The translations under genes and the position numbers were made by a program. From Paraburkholderia aspalathi (GTDB taxonomy: Bacteria; Pseudomonadota; Gammaproteobacteria; Burkholderiales; Burkholderiaceae): a stretch of 64,000 bases of DNA. Within the stretch, counting starts at the first letter, position 1. Each line of letters opens with the position of its first letter. Below are positions 35,400 to 43,263 of this stretch, one piece after another. The notes under the pieces are model-generated. The model saw nothing but the letters and a program-made list of their open reading frames with translations, ran no database searches and was not told the DNA's origin. The DNA is taken from NCBI RefSeq assembly GCF_900116445.1, contig NZ_FPBH01000009.1, forward strand, positions 62,001 to 126,000. Direction: 5' to 3'.

Positions 35400-36578
35400 G
35401 TGAGCACATCGTCTACCCAAACACTCGCGCATCTTTCGCGCGGCGCGGCAAGTACGGATCGCATCACCGGCGTAAAGGTTTCGCTGACGTATCTGCCGCT
35501 CGCGGCGCCCATCAGCGATGCGAAGGTGCTGACTGGCCGTCAGAAGCCGCTTACCGAAATCGCCTTCATCTTCGCCGAGATCAGCACTGAAAGCGGCCAC
35601 CAGGGAATCGGCTTCGGCTACTCGAAGCGCGCCGGCGGACCAGGTATGTTCGCGCATGCGAAAGAGATCGCGCCTGAACTGATCGGCGAAGACCCGAACG
35701 ACATCGCACGCATCTGGAACAAGCTGTGCTGGGCCGGCGCATCGATGGGGCGCAGCGGCTTGACCACCCAGGCCATCGCACCTTTCGACATCGCGCTATG
35801 GGACCTCAAGGCAAAGCGCGCCGGTCTGCCGCTCGCGAAACTGCTCGGCGCGCATCGTGACTCGGTGCGCTGCTACAACACCTCGGGCGGCTATCTGTCG
35901 ATGCCGCTCGATCGCGTGCTCGAGAACATTGACGCATCGCGTGAACGGGGAATCGGCGGGATCAAGATCAAGGTCGGCCAGCCGGACACGGCGATCGATC
36001 TGCAGCGCGTCACGGCGGTACGCAAACATCTCGGCGACAGCTTCCCTTTTATGGTCGACGCGAATCAGCAATGGGACCGTGCGACCGCTCAACGTTTCGG
36101 CCGTGTGCTCGAACAGTTCGATCTGACATGGATCGAAGAGCCGCTCGACGCGTACGATGTCGAAGGCCATGCGGCGCTGACCGCATCGCTCGACACGCCG
36201 ATCGCCACCGGCGAAATGCTGACGAGCTTCGGTGAACACGCGCAACTGATTACGGCGCACGCGTCGGACTTTATTCAGCCAGATGCGCCACGCGTCGGCG
36301 GGATTACCCCGTTTCTGCAGATCATGAGTTTGGCCGATTTCAAGGGATTCAGCCTCGCACCGCACTTCGCGATGGAAATTCACCTGCATCTCGCAGCGGC
36401 CTATCCGCGCGAACCGTGGCTCGAACACTTCGAGTGGCTCGAGCCGATGTTCAACGAGCAGCTCGAACTTCGCGACGGCCGGATGCATGTGCCGAACCGT
36501 CCGGGCCTGGGCTTCAGCCTCAGCGATCAGGCGCGTGCGTGGACTACCGAGTCAGCTTCGTTTGGCGCGGGTGCTTAA
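35400..36578 (+). CDS. Enolase-superfamily acid-sugar dehydratase (L-talarate/galactarate dehydratase-like)
   Basis: A 392-residue mandelate-racemase-subgroup enzyme. It has Lys189-x-Lys191 (IKIKVG), metal ligands Asp220 (FMVDANQQW), Glu246 (WIEEPLDAYD) and Glu272 (ATGEM), and His322 (APHFAMEIHLHLAAAYP). The spacing from these lysines to the histidine matches talarate/galactarate dehydratase, and the WLEHFEWLEPMFNE segment is typical of it. It would dehydrate an aldarate to 5-keto-4-deoxyglucarate. GTG 35400 with AAGGAG upstream is chosen; the longer frame overlaps the MFS gene. A terminator-like hairpin follows. Confidence 0.82.
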   Translation: MSTSSTQTLAHLSRGAASTDRITGVKVSLTYLPLAAPISDAKVLTGRQKPLTEIAFIFAEISTESGHQGIGFGYSKRAGGPGMFAHAKEIAPELIGEDPNDIARIWNKLCWAGASMGRSGLTTQAIAPFDIALWDLKAKRAGLPLAKLLGAHRDSVRCYNTSGGYLSMPLDRVLENIDASRERGIGGIKIKVGQPDTAIDLQRVTAVRKHLGDSFPFMVDANQQWDRATAQRFGRVLEQFDLTWIEEPLDAYDVEGHAALTASLDTPIATGEMLTSFGEHAQLITAHASDFIQPDAPRVGGITPFLQIMSLADFKGFSLAPHFAMEIHLHLAAAYPREPWLEHFEWLEPMFNEQLELRDGRMHVPNRPGLGFSLSDQARAWTTESASFGAGA

Positions 36579-36591
36579 GCAGCAGACGTAG

Positions 36592-36628
36592 CCGGCGTTC
36601 GTAGCACGAGCGCCGGGAGCCTGTTTTT
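36592..36628 (+). terminator. Terminator-like hairpin between the dehydratase gene and uxuA
   Basis: An 11-bp stem (CCGGCGTTCGT / ACGAGCGCCGG, one G-U pair) with an AGC loop, then seven bases and TTTTT. It may stop or attenuate transcription before uxuA. Confidence 0.6.
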
Positions 36629-36653
36629 ACCAATCAGACAGAGCGTTGACATC

Positions 36654-37730
36654 ATGAAGATGATCTTTCGCTGGCACGGTCCGAAGGACCCGATCAGCCT
36701 GCAGTACATCCGCCAGATTCCGGGCCTTTACGGCATCGTGTCGTCGCTTTACGACCTGCCACTCGGCGAAGTGTGGCCGAGCGAGCGGATTCAGGCGCTG
36801 ACTGGCGCTGCGACGGCGCAGGACCTCAGGATGGAAGTCGTCGACAGCTTCCGCGTGCATGAGGAGATCAAGCTCGGCCGGCCGGGCCGCGAAAAACTGA
36901 TGCCGCAATACATCGCCACTTTGAAGAATCTCGCGGCGAGCGGCATTAAAGTGGTGTGCTACAACTTCATGCCGGTGTTCGACTGGACGCGCACGCAGAT
37001 GGAATTTCCGCTGCCGGACGGTTCAAACACGCTTTCCTTCGAAGCTGAGCGGGTGGAGCAACTGGATGTGTCGAAGGGCATTCCGCTGCCCGGCTGGGGC
37101 ACACGCTATACCCCGGAAAAGCTGCAGGCGCTGCTGGACGAATACGCCTCGGTGACCACGGAGCAGATGTGGAGGAATCTCGAATATTTCCTGTCGCAAC
37201 TTGTGCCGGTCGCTGAGGAACTCGGTCTCAAGCTCGCGCTGCATGCCGACGATCCTCCGCGTCCGGTGTTCGGCCTGCCACGCATCATCAAGAATATCGA
37301 CGACCACCGGCGCGTGCTCGATATCGCTGATTCGACAGCGAACGGCCTGACGCTGTGCAGCGGCACGCTCGGTTCCGACCTGCGCAACGATGTGCCGTCG
37401 TTCATCAACGAATTCGCGGCGCGCAAACGCGTGCACTTCGTGCATCTGCGCAACGTCAAGGTTGGCGAGAACGGAGATTTCTACGAATCGGCGCATCCGA
37501 CCCAATGCGGCTCCCTCGACATGGCCGAGATCGTGAAAGCGCTGCACGACGCCGATTTCCAGGGCTACGCGCGGCCCGACCATGGCCGCATGATCTGGGG
37601 CGAAACCGGCGTGCCGGGCTACGGCCTGTACGACCGCGCGCTCGGCATCATGTATTTGCAGGGCTTGTGGGAAGGTATCGGCAAGGAAAAAGCTCGCACG
37701 CTCGCGCTGCGCCCGCGTGCGGCCGCCTGA
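36654..37730 (+). CDS. uxuA: Mannonate dehydratase
   Basis: A 358-residue UxuA-family TIM barrel, the usual length. Recognisable segments are MKMIFRWHGPKDPISLQYIRQIPG at the N-terminus, VVCYNFMPVFDWTRT, LALHADDPPRPVFGLPRI, the metal-site regions CSGTLG and HFVHLRNVK, and RPDHGRM near the end. It dehydrates D-mannonate to 2-keto-3-deoxy-D-gluconate with Fe2+/Mn2+. KDG kinase and KDPG aldolase genes are not in the window, so the product must be handled elsewhere. The ribosome site is weak. The small gene at 37774 follows after 43 bases. Confidence 0.93.
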   Translation: MKMIFRWHGPKDPISLQYIRQIPGLYGIVSSLYDLPLGEVWPSERIQALTGAATAQDLRMEVVDSFRVHEEIKLGRPGREKLMPQYIATLKNLAASGIKVVCYNFMPVFDWTRTQMEFPLPDGSNTLSFEAERVEQLDVSKGIPLPGWGTRYTPEKLQALLDEYASVTTEQMWRNLEYFLSQLVPVAEELGLKLALHADDPPRPVFGLPRIIKNIDDHRRVLDIADSTANGLTLCSGTLGSDLRNDVPSFINEFAARKRVHFVHLRNVKVGENGDFYESAHPTQCGSLDMAEIVKALHDADFQGYARPDHGRMIWGETGVPGYGLYDRALGIMYLQGLWEGIGKEKARTLALRPRAAA

Positions 37731-37773
37731 GCACGCGGGCAATGCTCGGCCAGAATAAAACCGGAGACGATTG

Positions 37774-37944
37774 ATGAAGAGAAACAGTAACGGCAAGCCG
37801 ACGGCGTTCAGACGCCGCCGCTTCTGTAAGCTGACGGTGTTTCGCATCGCCACTGACGGCCGCCTCACGCGCATCCGCAAATACGATGTCGAGACCGGCA
37901 ACGACTGGATGTTCTGGTGCGGCATGGTGCCATTGGAAGTGTGA
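37774..37944 (+). CDS. Small protein of 56 residues, unknown function
   Basis: Reads MKRNSNGKPTAFRRRR at the start and ends DWMFWCGMVPLEV. It has a basic N-terminal stretch (FRRRRFCK), then LTVFRIATDGRLTRIRKYDVE, which weakly recalls the last strand pair of SnoaL/NTF2-like proteins, and a Trp-rich end. GGAG lies eight bases before its ATG, and its TGA shares one base with the ATG of the next enolase-superfamily gene (TGATG). This arrangement supports real translation and coupling. It could be a small accessory protein or the remnant of a larger SnoaL-like gene. Confidence 0.6.
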   Translation: MKRNSNGKPTAFRRRRFCKLTVFRIATDGRLTRIRKYDVETGNDWMFWCGMVPLEV

Positions 37945-39089
37945 TGACGACAATCGTACAAATCGAGGTGATGCGCGTTGCGATCGGTTTCGACGCCGGC
38001 CGGCGCGTAACTGAAGACTCAGGGGCACGAGCCGGCGACGCATTCAACGCCGCGTCGAAGCAACTCGCGCGGATGGAATCCCTGCTCGTCAAGGTGGTGC
38101 TTTCCGATGGACGCGTCGGCTGGGGTGAAGGATTCGGTCACGCCTGCAATCCCGCGACGTTCGCGATGCTCGCCGGCGCGGTCGGTCGCTTTTTCATCGG
38201 CATGCCGTTCGATGCTGCGGCGCAACCCGAAGTGTTGAACGCGACGGCGCAGCGCGCATTCCATTCGTATGGCAGCACGGGGCCGATGATGTACGCGCTA
38301 TCCGCAATCGATATCGCGCTGTGGGATCTCGCCGGCCAGGCAGCAGGCACTCCGCTATACCGGATGCTAGGGGCGAGCCGCACACGCGTGGACGTCTATG
38401 CGAGCCTCGTCAGCTACGACAATGATCCTGCGGAAGTGGCGCGACAGGTGCGTCGCGTGCACGCTGAGGGGTTCACGCGAATCAAGCTGCACGAAACATC
38501 GGCCGACGCAATTCGGGCGGCACGCGAAGCGCTTCCCGCCGAGGTTGAATTGATGGTGGACGTGAATTGTCCGTGGTCGGCGGAGGAAGCGGCGACGCAA
38601 GCCGCTCGCATCCGTTCGCAGGGACTCACCTGGCTCGAGGAACCGGTCTGGCCGCCGGACAACTACGCAGGACTGGCGCAGGTGCGGCGCTGCGGCGTGC
38701 CAATTGCGGCTGGCGAGAACGCTGCGGGTATTGCGGGCATCCGGCAATGTCTGGAGAGCGGCGCAGTGGACGTGCTGCAGCCGAGCGTCGCAAAGCTTGG
38801 CGGCGTTACCGCCATCCGGGAGGCGATTACGCTGGCGAACCGGCACGGTGTGCGTGTAGTGCCTCACTGTTTCTTCTACGGTCCCGGACTGCTCGCGACC
38901 GCGCACATCGTCGCGAGCTTGCCGGATACGGTCGCGCTGGAGATGCCAGCTGTGCGTTTCGACGCGCTGCTGCATCCCGCGATGGCACTCCGGCCAACAC
39001 TGACGTTGCCGGACACACCAGGACTTGGTTTCGCGCCGGACGAAGACGTGCTGAGAAGTAATCTCATCGACCACGCGATCGTTCGCTGA
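37944..39089 (+). CDS. Enolase-superfamily protein (mandelate racemase/muconate lactonizing type)
   Basis: A 381-residue enzyme. In place of KxK it has Lys181-x-His183 (RIKLHE). Metal ligands are Asp206 (VDVNCPW), Glu232 (WLEEPVW) and Glu258 (AAGENA); His308 (VVPHCFFYGPG) is on the opposite face. It groups broadly with acid-sugar dehydratases or racemases, but the KxH motif sets it apart from the other two family members here, so a different substrate is likely. It is coupled to the small gene upstream by TGATG, and the last MFS gene follows by 15 bases. Confidence 0.83.
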   Translation: MTTIVQIEVMRVAIGFDAGRRVTEDSGARAGDAFNAASKQLARMESLLVKVVLSDGRVGWGEGFGHACNPATFAMLAGAVGRFFIGMPFDAAAQPEVLNATAQRAFHSYGSTGPMMYALSAIDIALWDLAGQAAGTPLYRMLGASRTRVDVYASLVSYDNDPAEVARQVRRVHAEGFTRIKLHETSADAIRAAREALPAEVELMVDVNCPWSAEEAATQAARIRSQGLTWLEEPVWPPDNYAGLAQVRRCGVPIAAGENAAGIAGIRQCLESGAVDVLQPSVAKLGGVTAIREAITLANRHGVRVVPHCFFYGPGLLATAHIVASLPDTVALEMPAVRFDALLHPAMALRPTLTLPDTPGLGFAPDEDVLRSNLIDHAIVR

Positions 39090-39104
39090 ACATTCGGAAC
39101 AGAC

Positions 39105-40412
39105 ATGAAGCACCATTATCGATGGTTCATCGGACTGCTGCTGTTTTTCACGGGCGCACTCAACTATCTGGACCGCGCGGCGATGTCCGTCGCCGCGCCG
39201 TTGATCAAGCACGATCTCGGATTTAACGACGCCGAAATGGGCGTGCTCTTCAGCGCGTTCTTCGTCGGCTATTGCGTCTTCTGTTTCGTCGGCGGATGGT
39301 GTGCTGACCGGTTCGGGCCGCGGCGCGTCTTTGCGATTGCCGCGGCGGTCTGGTCGTTCTTCTGCGGCGCCACCGCGCTGATGTCGAGCTTTGCGCAGCT
39401 ACTGGTGGTGCGCGTGCTTTTCGGCATTGGCGAGGGACCGATGGGCACCACGACGAACAAATCGATCGCCAACTGGTTTCCGCGCAACGAGGCCGGCCGC
39501 GCGGTGGGATTGACGGCAATCGGTCAGCCGCTGGGCGCTGCGCTGGCCGCGCCGCTGGTTGGCCTCCTCGCAGTCAATTTTAGCTGGCGTATCGCGTTCG
39601 TTGCGACGGGCTTTCTCGGCCTCGTGTGGCTTGTCGCATGGCTCGTGTTCTTTCGCGATACACCAGCGCAGCATCCGTGCGTATCGGAGCAGGAGCGGGC
39701 GCTGATCCAGTGCAGCCGGGCTCAACTACGCGTGGTCGCGTCGCCTGTTGCAGATGACGCGAACGAGATTCACGGCGTGTGGCACTACGTGCTGTCGACG
39801 CGCGTCCTTGCCGTCGCCTTTGCATTCTTTTCCTTCAACTACGTGTTGTATTTCCTGCTGTCGTGGTTGCCAAGCTATCTGACTGATTTTCAGCATCTCG
39901 ATATCAGGCATATGGCGGTGGTGGGCGCGATTCCGTGGCTCGGGGCGTCTATCGGGCTCGCGCTCGGCGGCGTCGCGTCCGACTGGCTGACGAAACGCAC
40001 CGGCAACGCATTGCGATCCCGCAAAGGGGTGATCGTCGTGGGACTGTGCGGCTCGGCTGCATGCGTGCTGATGGCTTCACGCGTTGCAACCGTCACGCCG
40101 GCGGTGGCCCTGATCGCAGCCGCCGCACTGCTCGCCTTCATGACGCCACAGACCTGTTGGGTTCTGATCCAGGAAATCGTGCCGGGCAGTCGTGTGGGTG
40201 CGGCTGGCGGGTTCGTCCATCTCCTTGCGAACCTGGCGGGCATTCTCGCACCCGGCCTCACGGGGTGGCTCGTGCAATACGGGGGTGGCTATCGGGTCGC
40301 ATTCTGCTTCGCCGCAACGCTCGCGGCGGCCGGCGCGTTGGGCGTGATCGTGTTGCTGCGGCCGTTCAATGCATCGCATAAGAGGAGCGCGGACGGGACC
40401 GTCGCCATGTAG
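39105..40412 (+). CDS. MFS transporter, ACS/hexuronate type
   Basis: A 435-residue 12-helix permease: NYLDRAAMSVAAPLI in helix 1, GGWCADRFGPRRVF in the 2-3 loop, FGIGEGPMGTTTNKSIANWFP in helix 4-5. The fourth ACS-type permease of this island and the last gene of the plus-strand array. It probably imports the substrate of the adjacent KxH enolase-superfamily enzyme (inference). A GC-rich hairpin at 40429-40460 follows, before the convergent LacI gene. Confidence 0.9.
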   Translation: MKHHYRWFIGLLLFFTGALNYLDRAAMSVAAPLIKHDLGFNDAEMGVLFSAFFVGYCVFCFVGGWCADRFGPRRVFAIAAAVWSFFCGATALMSSFAQLLVVRVLFGIGEGPMGTTTNKSIANWFPRNEAGRAVGLTAIGQPLGAALAAPLVGLLAVNFSWRIAFVATGFLGLVWLVAWLVFFRDTPAQHPCVSEQERALIQCSRAQLRVVASPVADDANEIHGVWHYVLSTRVLAVAFAFFSFNYVLYFLLSWLPSYLTDFQHLDIRHMAVVGAIPWLGASIGLALGGVASDWLTKRTGNALRSRKGVIVVGLCGSAACVLMASRVATVTPAVALIAAAALLAFMTPQTCWVLIQEIVPGSRVGAAGGFVHLLANLAGILAPGLTGWLVQYGGGYRVAFCFAATLAAAGALGVIVLLRPFNASHKRSADGTVAM

Positions 40413-40428
40413 ACACATGCCGCATCGA

Positions 40429-40460
40429 GCCTGAGGTCGCCTGCGTCGCGACCTTGGCTT
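40429..40460. terminator. Hairpin between convergent MFS and LacI genes
   Basis: Stem AGGTCGC / GCGACCT with a 7-base loop, extended after a bulge by AGCC / GGCT. There is no U tract on either strand, so it may be a weak bidirectional terminator. Confidence 0.4.
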
Positions 40461-40546
40461 CGTCTAAACGGGCTTTGGCAGGAGATCGCGGAGCCTCATA
40501 TATTCGAACATCGCGTTCAAAGCGCATCCCTGTCGCAATGAAAGCT

Positions 40547-41611
40547 TCAGTCGGATGGCGGCAGATACGCACTGCGCCTGACATTCGCCGGACAGAAGAT
40601 CCGGAACTCCACCGGTCCTGGCGGAGGAGCGTCCTCGACCACACCGCAAGCATGCAGTACGTGCTGCAGTGCGGATATCACTTGCCCATCGGGATCCTGG
40701 TCGATGGCGACATCCATCGTTTGTTCCTCGATGTATTTGCGGTGCAAGTCCAGCATTTCATGGCTCACCCATACGACCTGTCCGCTCGCGCCGAACTTGC
40801 GCAACGCGGCTTCGATACCGGGTGAGCCGTATCCGCTGTTGTAGATGCCGACCAGGTCGTCCTGCTTCAGTGCGTTCACGACCGCGCGATAACACCTGTC
40901 CGGGTCATCCTGGGTTTCCACTGCCGTGCTATCACAGGCGAGTTCAGGAAACGACTCCGCAAGCTGTGCCCGGCAACCGCCGATCCGGTCGATATGCGCG
41001 CGATAGTCCTTGCGGCTGCACAGCAGCAGCACCCGCCCGGGCCGTCTTGCGAGGCGTCCGACGAAGTAGCCTGCCGTACGCCCGGCACACAGGTTGTCGA
41101 TACCCGCGTAATGGAGACGTGGTACGTCCGCGACGTCGGTAACCATCGTAACAACCGGCTCGCCGCGTTCGATTACCGTGCGTAGTGCATCGCGGATGCG
41201 GGGCGTATCGTGTGTCGTCACGATCAGCCCCGAGCGTTTATAGCGCGGATGAAGGATCGCTTCGGTAACCGCATGGTCGTCTTCCGCAAGGATGGATCTA
41301 TGCATAACGATCCGCTTATCGAGCATCTGCATCGAGCGTTGCAGGGCGAGATTCAGGCGGCCGAAAAAGGGCGTGCTGTTCTGCGGCAGCAGCACCTCCA
41401 TGTGCATCAGCCCGTGATGCGTATCAGGTAGGACGCGCGGCACGGCCAGTTGCCGGGCCGCCGCCACCACGCGCGCGCGCGTCGCTGCCGACACGCTGCC
41501 ACGTTCATTGAGGACCCGATCAACGGTGGCCGGACTTACGCCCGCGGCCTCCGCGATTTCGATAAAGCGCGCCGTGCGCTTGCGCCGTGGCGGCGTGGCA
41601 GCGTCGGTCAT
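40547..41611 (-). CDS. LacI family transcriptional regulator
   Basis: A 354-residue regulator. The helix-turn-helix FIEIAEAAGVSPATVDRVLNERGSVSAATRARV is at residues ~16-48, with a hinge helix after it. The rest is a periplasmic-binding-protein-like sugar domain (NSTPFFGRLNLALQRSM, GLIVTTHDTPRI, GIDNLCAGRTAGYFVGRLA, YNSGYGSPGIEAAL). It is divergent from the oxygenase/ABC operon, with a perfect 22-base dyad between them. It is therefore likely the repressor of that operon, induced by the imported sugar or inositol derivative. RBS TGGAG precedes ATG 41611. Confidence 0.9.
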   Translation of the reverse strand: MTDAATPPRRKRTARFIEIAEAAGVSPATVDRVLNERGSVSAATRARVVAAARQLAVPRVLPDTHHGLMHMEVLLPQNSTPFFGRLNLALQRSMQMLDKRIVMHRSILAEDDHAVTEAILHPRYKRSGLIVTTHDTPRIRDALRTVIERGEPVVTMVTDVADVPRLHYAGIDNLCAGRTAGYFVGRLARRPGRVLLLCSRKDYRAHIDRIGGCRAQLAESFPELACDSTAVETQDDPDRCYRAVVNALKQDDLVGIYNSGYGSPGIEAALRKFGASGQVVWVSHEMLDLHRKYIEEQTMDVAIDQDPDGQVISALQHVLHACGVVEDAPPPGPVEFRIFCPANVRRSAYLPPSD

Positions 41612-41704
41612 GTCGTTGTCTCCATTCCATGTGTACTTCTTTTTTGTCTGCGCTCGCGCGAATGCCGCGGCGCAGCATTATTCCGTGCTTTTTTAACGCT
41701 AGGT

Positions 41705-41726
41705 GATTGACGAAAAAACGTCAATC
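41705..41726. promoter_or_regulatory. Candidate LacI operator: GATTGACG-A6-CGTCAATC
   Basis: A perfect 8-bp dyad around six adenines, in the 226-base gap between the LacI gene and the oxygenase gene. On the minus strand TTGACG in the dyad with TAGCGT 17 bases on could be the LacI promoter, so the site would give autoregulation. Confidence 0.6.
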
Positions 41727-41837
41727 TTTTCGTTGAGAGGAGGTTGGCGGTCTCTTATCTTGCAGACATCGCCTTCCCGCAATCCTGTCCTTCGCGGCAG
41801 CCGGGAAAAGCAGATCTGGAAAAGAAAGGAGACAAAG

Positions 41838-42902
41838 GTGTCGAACTCACCTCTGAACATGCCATGCACGGGCAGCCTTGCAAGCGCCGGTCTCACCGGG
41901 CGTGACGCTTCGGCCGCATCGACCGAAGAGAACTGGTATCGCCCCGATATCCCACGGCAGACACTCAAGCAACTGATGAAGCGCAGCGATGCTGAAGGCC
42001 TGAAGAACTTCGGCCTGTGGATCGCCTTGCTGCTCGCGTCAGGGGGCGCGGCATTCTATGCGTGGGGAACGTGGTGGGCGATTCCGGCATTTTTCGTCTA
42101 CGGGACGATCTACTGTTCCAGCGACGCGCGCTGGCATGAGCTTGCACACGGCACGCCGTTCAAGACGCCTTGGCTGAATCAGGCCTTCTATCAGCTTTGC
42201 TCGTTCATGACGATCCGTGAGGCGACGCTCTGGCGCTGGAGTCACGCGCGGCATCACACGCACACGATCATGGTCGGCCGCGACCCCGAGATTCAGGTAT
42301 GCCGCCCGCCGCAACTCGTCACCATCCTGCTGGATTTCTTCTATCTGATTGGCGGCACCACCGAGATTGTCAAGACCGTGAGTCATGCATGCGGGTCGAT
42401 CAGCCCGGAAGTCGCCGACTTTGTGCCGGCGATGGAGCGCAGGAAGATGATCTGGATCAGTCGCTTCTACGTCGTCGTCATAGCAGCGGTAATCGGCTGG
42501 TGCTTTGCCATCCAAAGCATTCTGCCGTTGATGTTCGTGTGGACGCCGCGCTTTTACTGCGGCTGGTTTCACCAGACGCTTGGCCTCACGCAACACGCCG
42601 GAATGGCCATGAACGTTGCCGACCACCGGCTCAATACGCGCACTGTCTACATCAACCCGGTGTTCGCGTTCCTCTACATGAACATGCAGTACCACATTGA
42701 ACATCACCTGCTGCCGATGGTGCCGTACCACGCGCTGCCGAAGCTGCACGAAGCGATCAAGGCGGAGACGCCGCCTGCGTACCCGAGCCTCTGGTCGGTC
42801 TACAGGGAGATGGTTCCGACCTTGATCCGCCAGAGACGCGATCGCTCTCACTTTATCCGCCGCCACGTCCCGCATCGTGAGTCGATGCGCTCGGCAACCT
42901 GA
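41838..42902 (+). CDS. Membrane di-iron oxygenase, MocD-like (fatty-acid desaturase superfamily)
   Basis: A 354-residue integral-membrane protein with the three histidine boxes of AlkB/desaturase-type di-iron enzymes: His100-x3-His104 (WHELAH), His136-x2-His139-His140 (HARHH) and His286-x2-His289-His290 (HIEHH), between pairs of hydrophobic helices. Rieske ferredoxin and ferredoxin reductase genes follow directly, the same order as the rhizopine genes mocDEF, whose products demethylate 3-O-methyl-scyllo-inosamine. Hydroxylation of an O- or N-methyl group, releasing formaldehyde, is the likely chemistry (inference). Start GTG 41838 with AAAGGAG upstream; the longer frame runs through the operator. 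Confidence 0.83.
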   Translation: MSNSPLNMPCTGSLASAGLTGRDASAASTEENWYRPDIPRQTLKQLMKRSDAEGLKNFGLWIALLLASGGAAFYAWGTWWAIPAFFVYGTIYCSSDARWHELAHGTPFKTPWLNQAFYQLCSFMTIREATLWRWSHARHHTHTIMVGRDPEIQVCRPPQLVTILLDFFYLIGGTTEIVKTVSHACGSISPEVADFVPAMERRKMIWISRFYVVVIAAVIGWCFAIQSILPLMFVWTPRFYCGWFHQTLGLTQHAGMAMNVADHRLNTRTVYINPVFAFLYMNMQYHIEHHLLPMVPYHALPKLHEAIKAETPPAYPSLWSVYREMVPTLIRQRRDRSHFIRRHVPHRESMRSAT

Positions 42903-42931
42903 AAAAACCTCCAGAACCGGGAGTATCTGAA

Positions 42932-43261
42932 ATGGTGGATCAACTTGAGTGGGTCATCGCGTGTCAGACCGGCGACATCGATGAAGAAGACGTCGTGCGT
43001 TTCGATCATGGCAGTGCGACGTTCGCCGTCTATCGCATCGACGGCAAGTTTTATGCTTCCGACGGCTGGTGTACGCACGAGAAGGCCCATCTTGCCGATG
43101 GTTTCGTATTGGGTAATGCGATTGAATGTCCGCGGCATCAGGGGCGTTTCGATATTGCAACCGGTAAGCCGCTTTGCGCACCGGTCTGTCAACAGCTCAA
43201 AACGCATCCGGTACGCATCGAAGGCGATGCGGTGCTGATCGGCGTGCCGACGACGGAGTGA
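42932..43261 (+). CDS. MocE-like Rieske [2Fe-2S] ferredoxin
   Basis: A 109-residue soluble Rieske protein. Cluster ligands Cys47-x-His49 (CTHEKAHL) and Cys66-x2-His69 (CPRHQGRFD) are 16 residues apart, as in biphenyl-dioxygenase-type ferredoxins and MocE. It should carry electrons from the reductase encoded next to the membrane oxygenase encoded before it. The gene lies 29 bases after the oxygenase and two bases before the reductase start; CGGGAG precedes its ATG. No ring-hydroxylating dioxygenase is in the operon. Confidence 0.9.
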   Translation: MVDQLEWVIACQTGDIDEEDVVRFDHGSATFAVYRIDGKFYASDGWCTHEKAHLADGFVLGNAIECPRHQGRFDIATGKPLCAPVCQQLKTHPVRIEGDAVLIGVPTTE

Positions 43262-43263
43262 TT

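Noticed and set aside
41838..42902. Reading the histidine-box membrane protein as a lipid fatty-acid desaturase
   Set aside because: The adjacent Rieske ferredoxin, reductase and sugar importer fit an oxygenase/demethylase of the MocD type better than membrane lipid desaturation.
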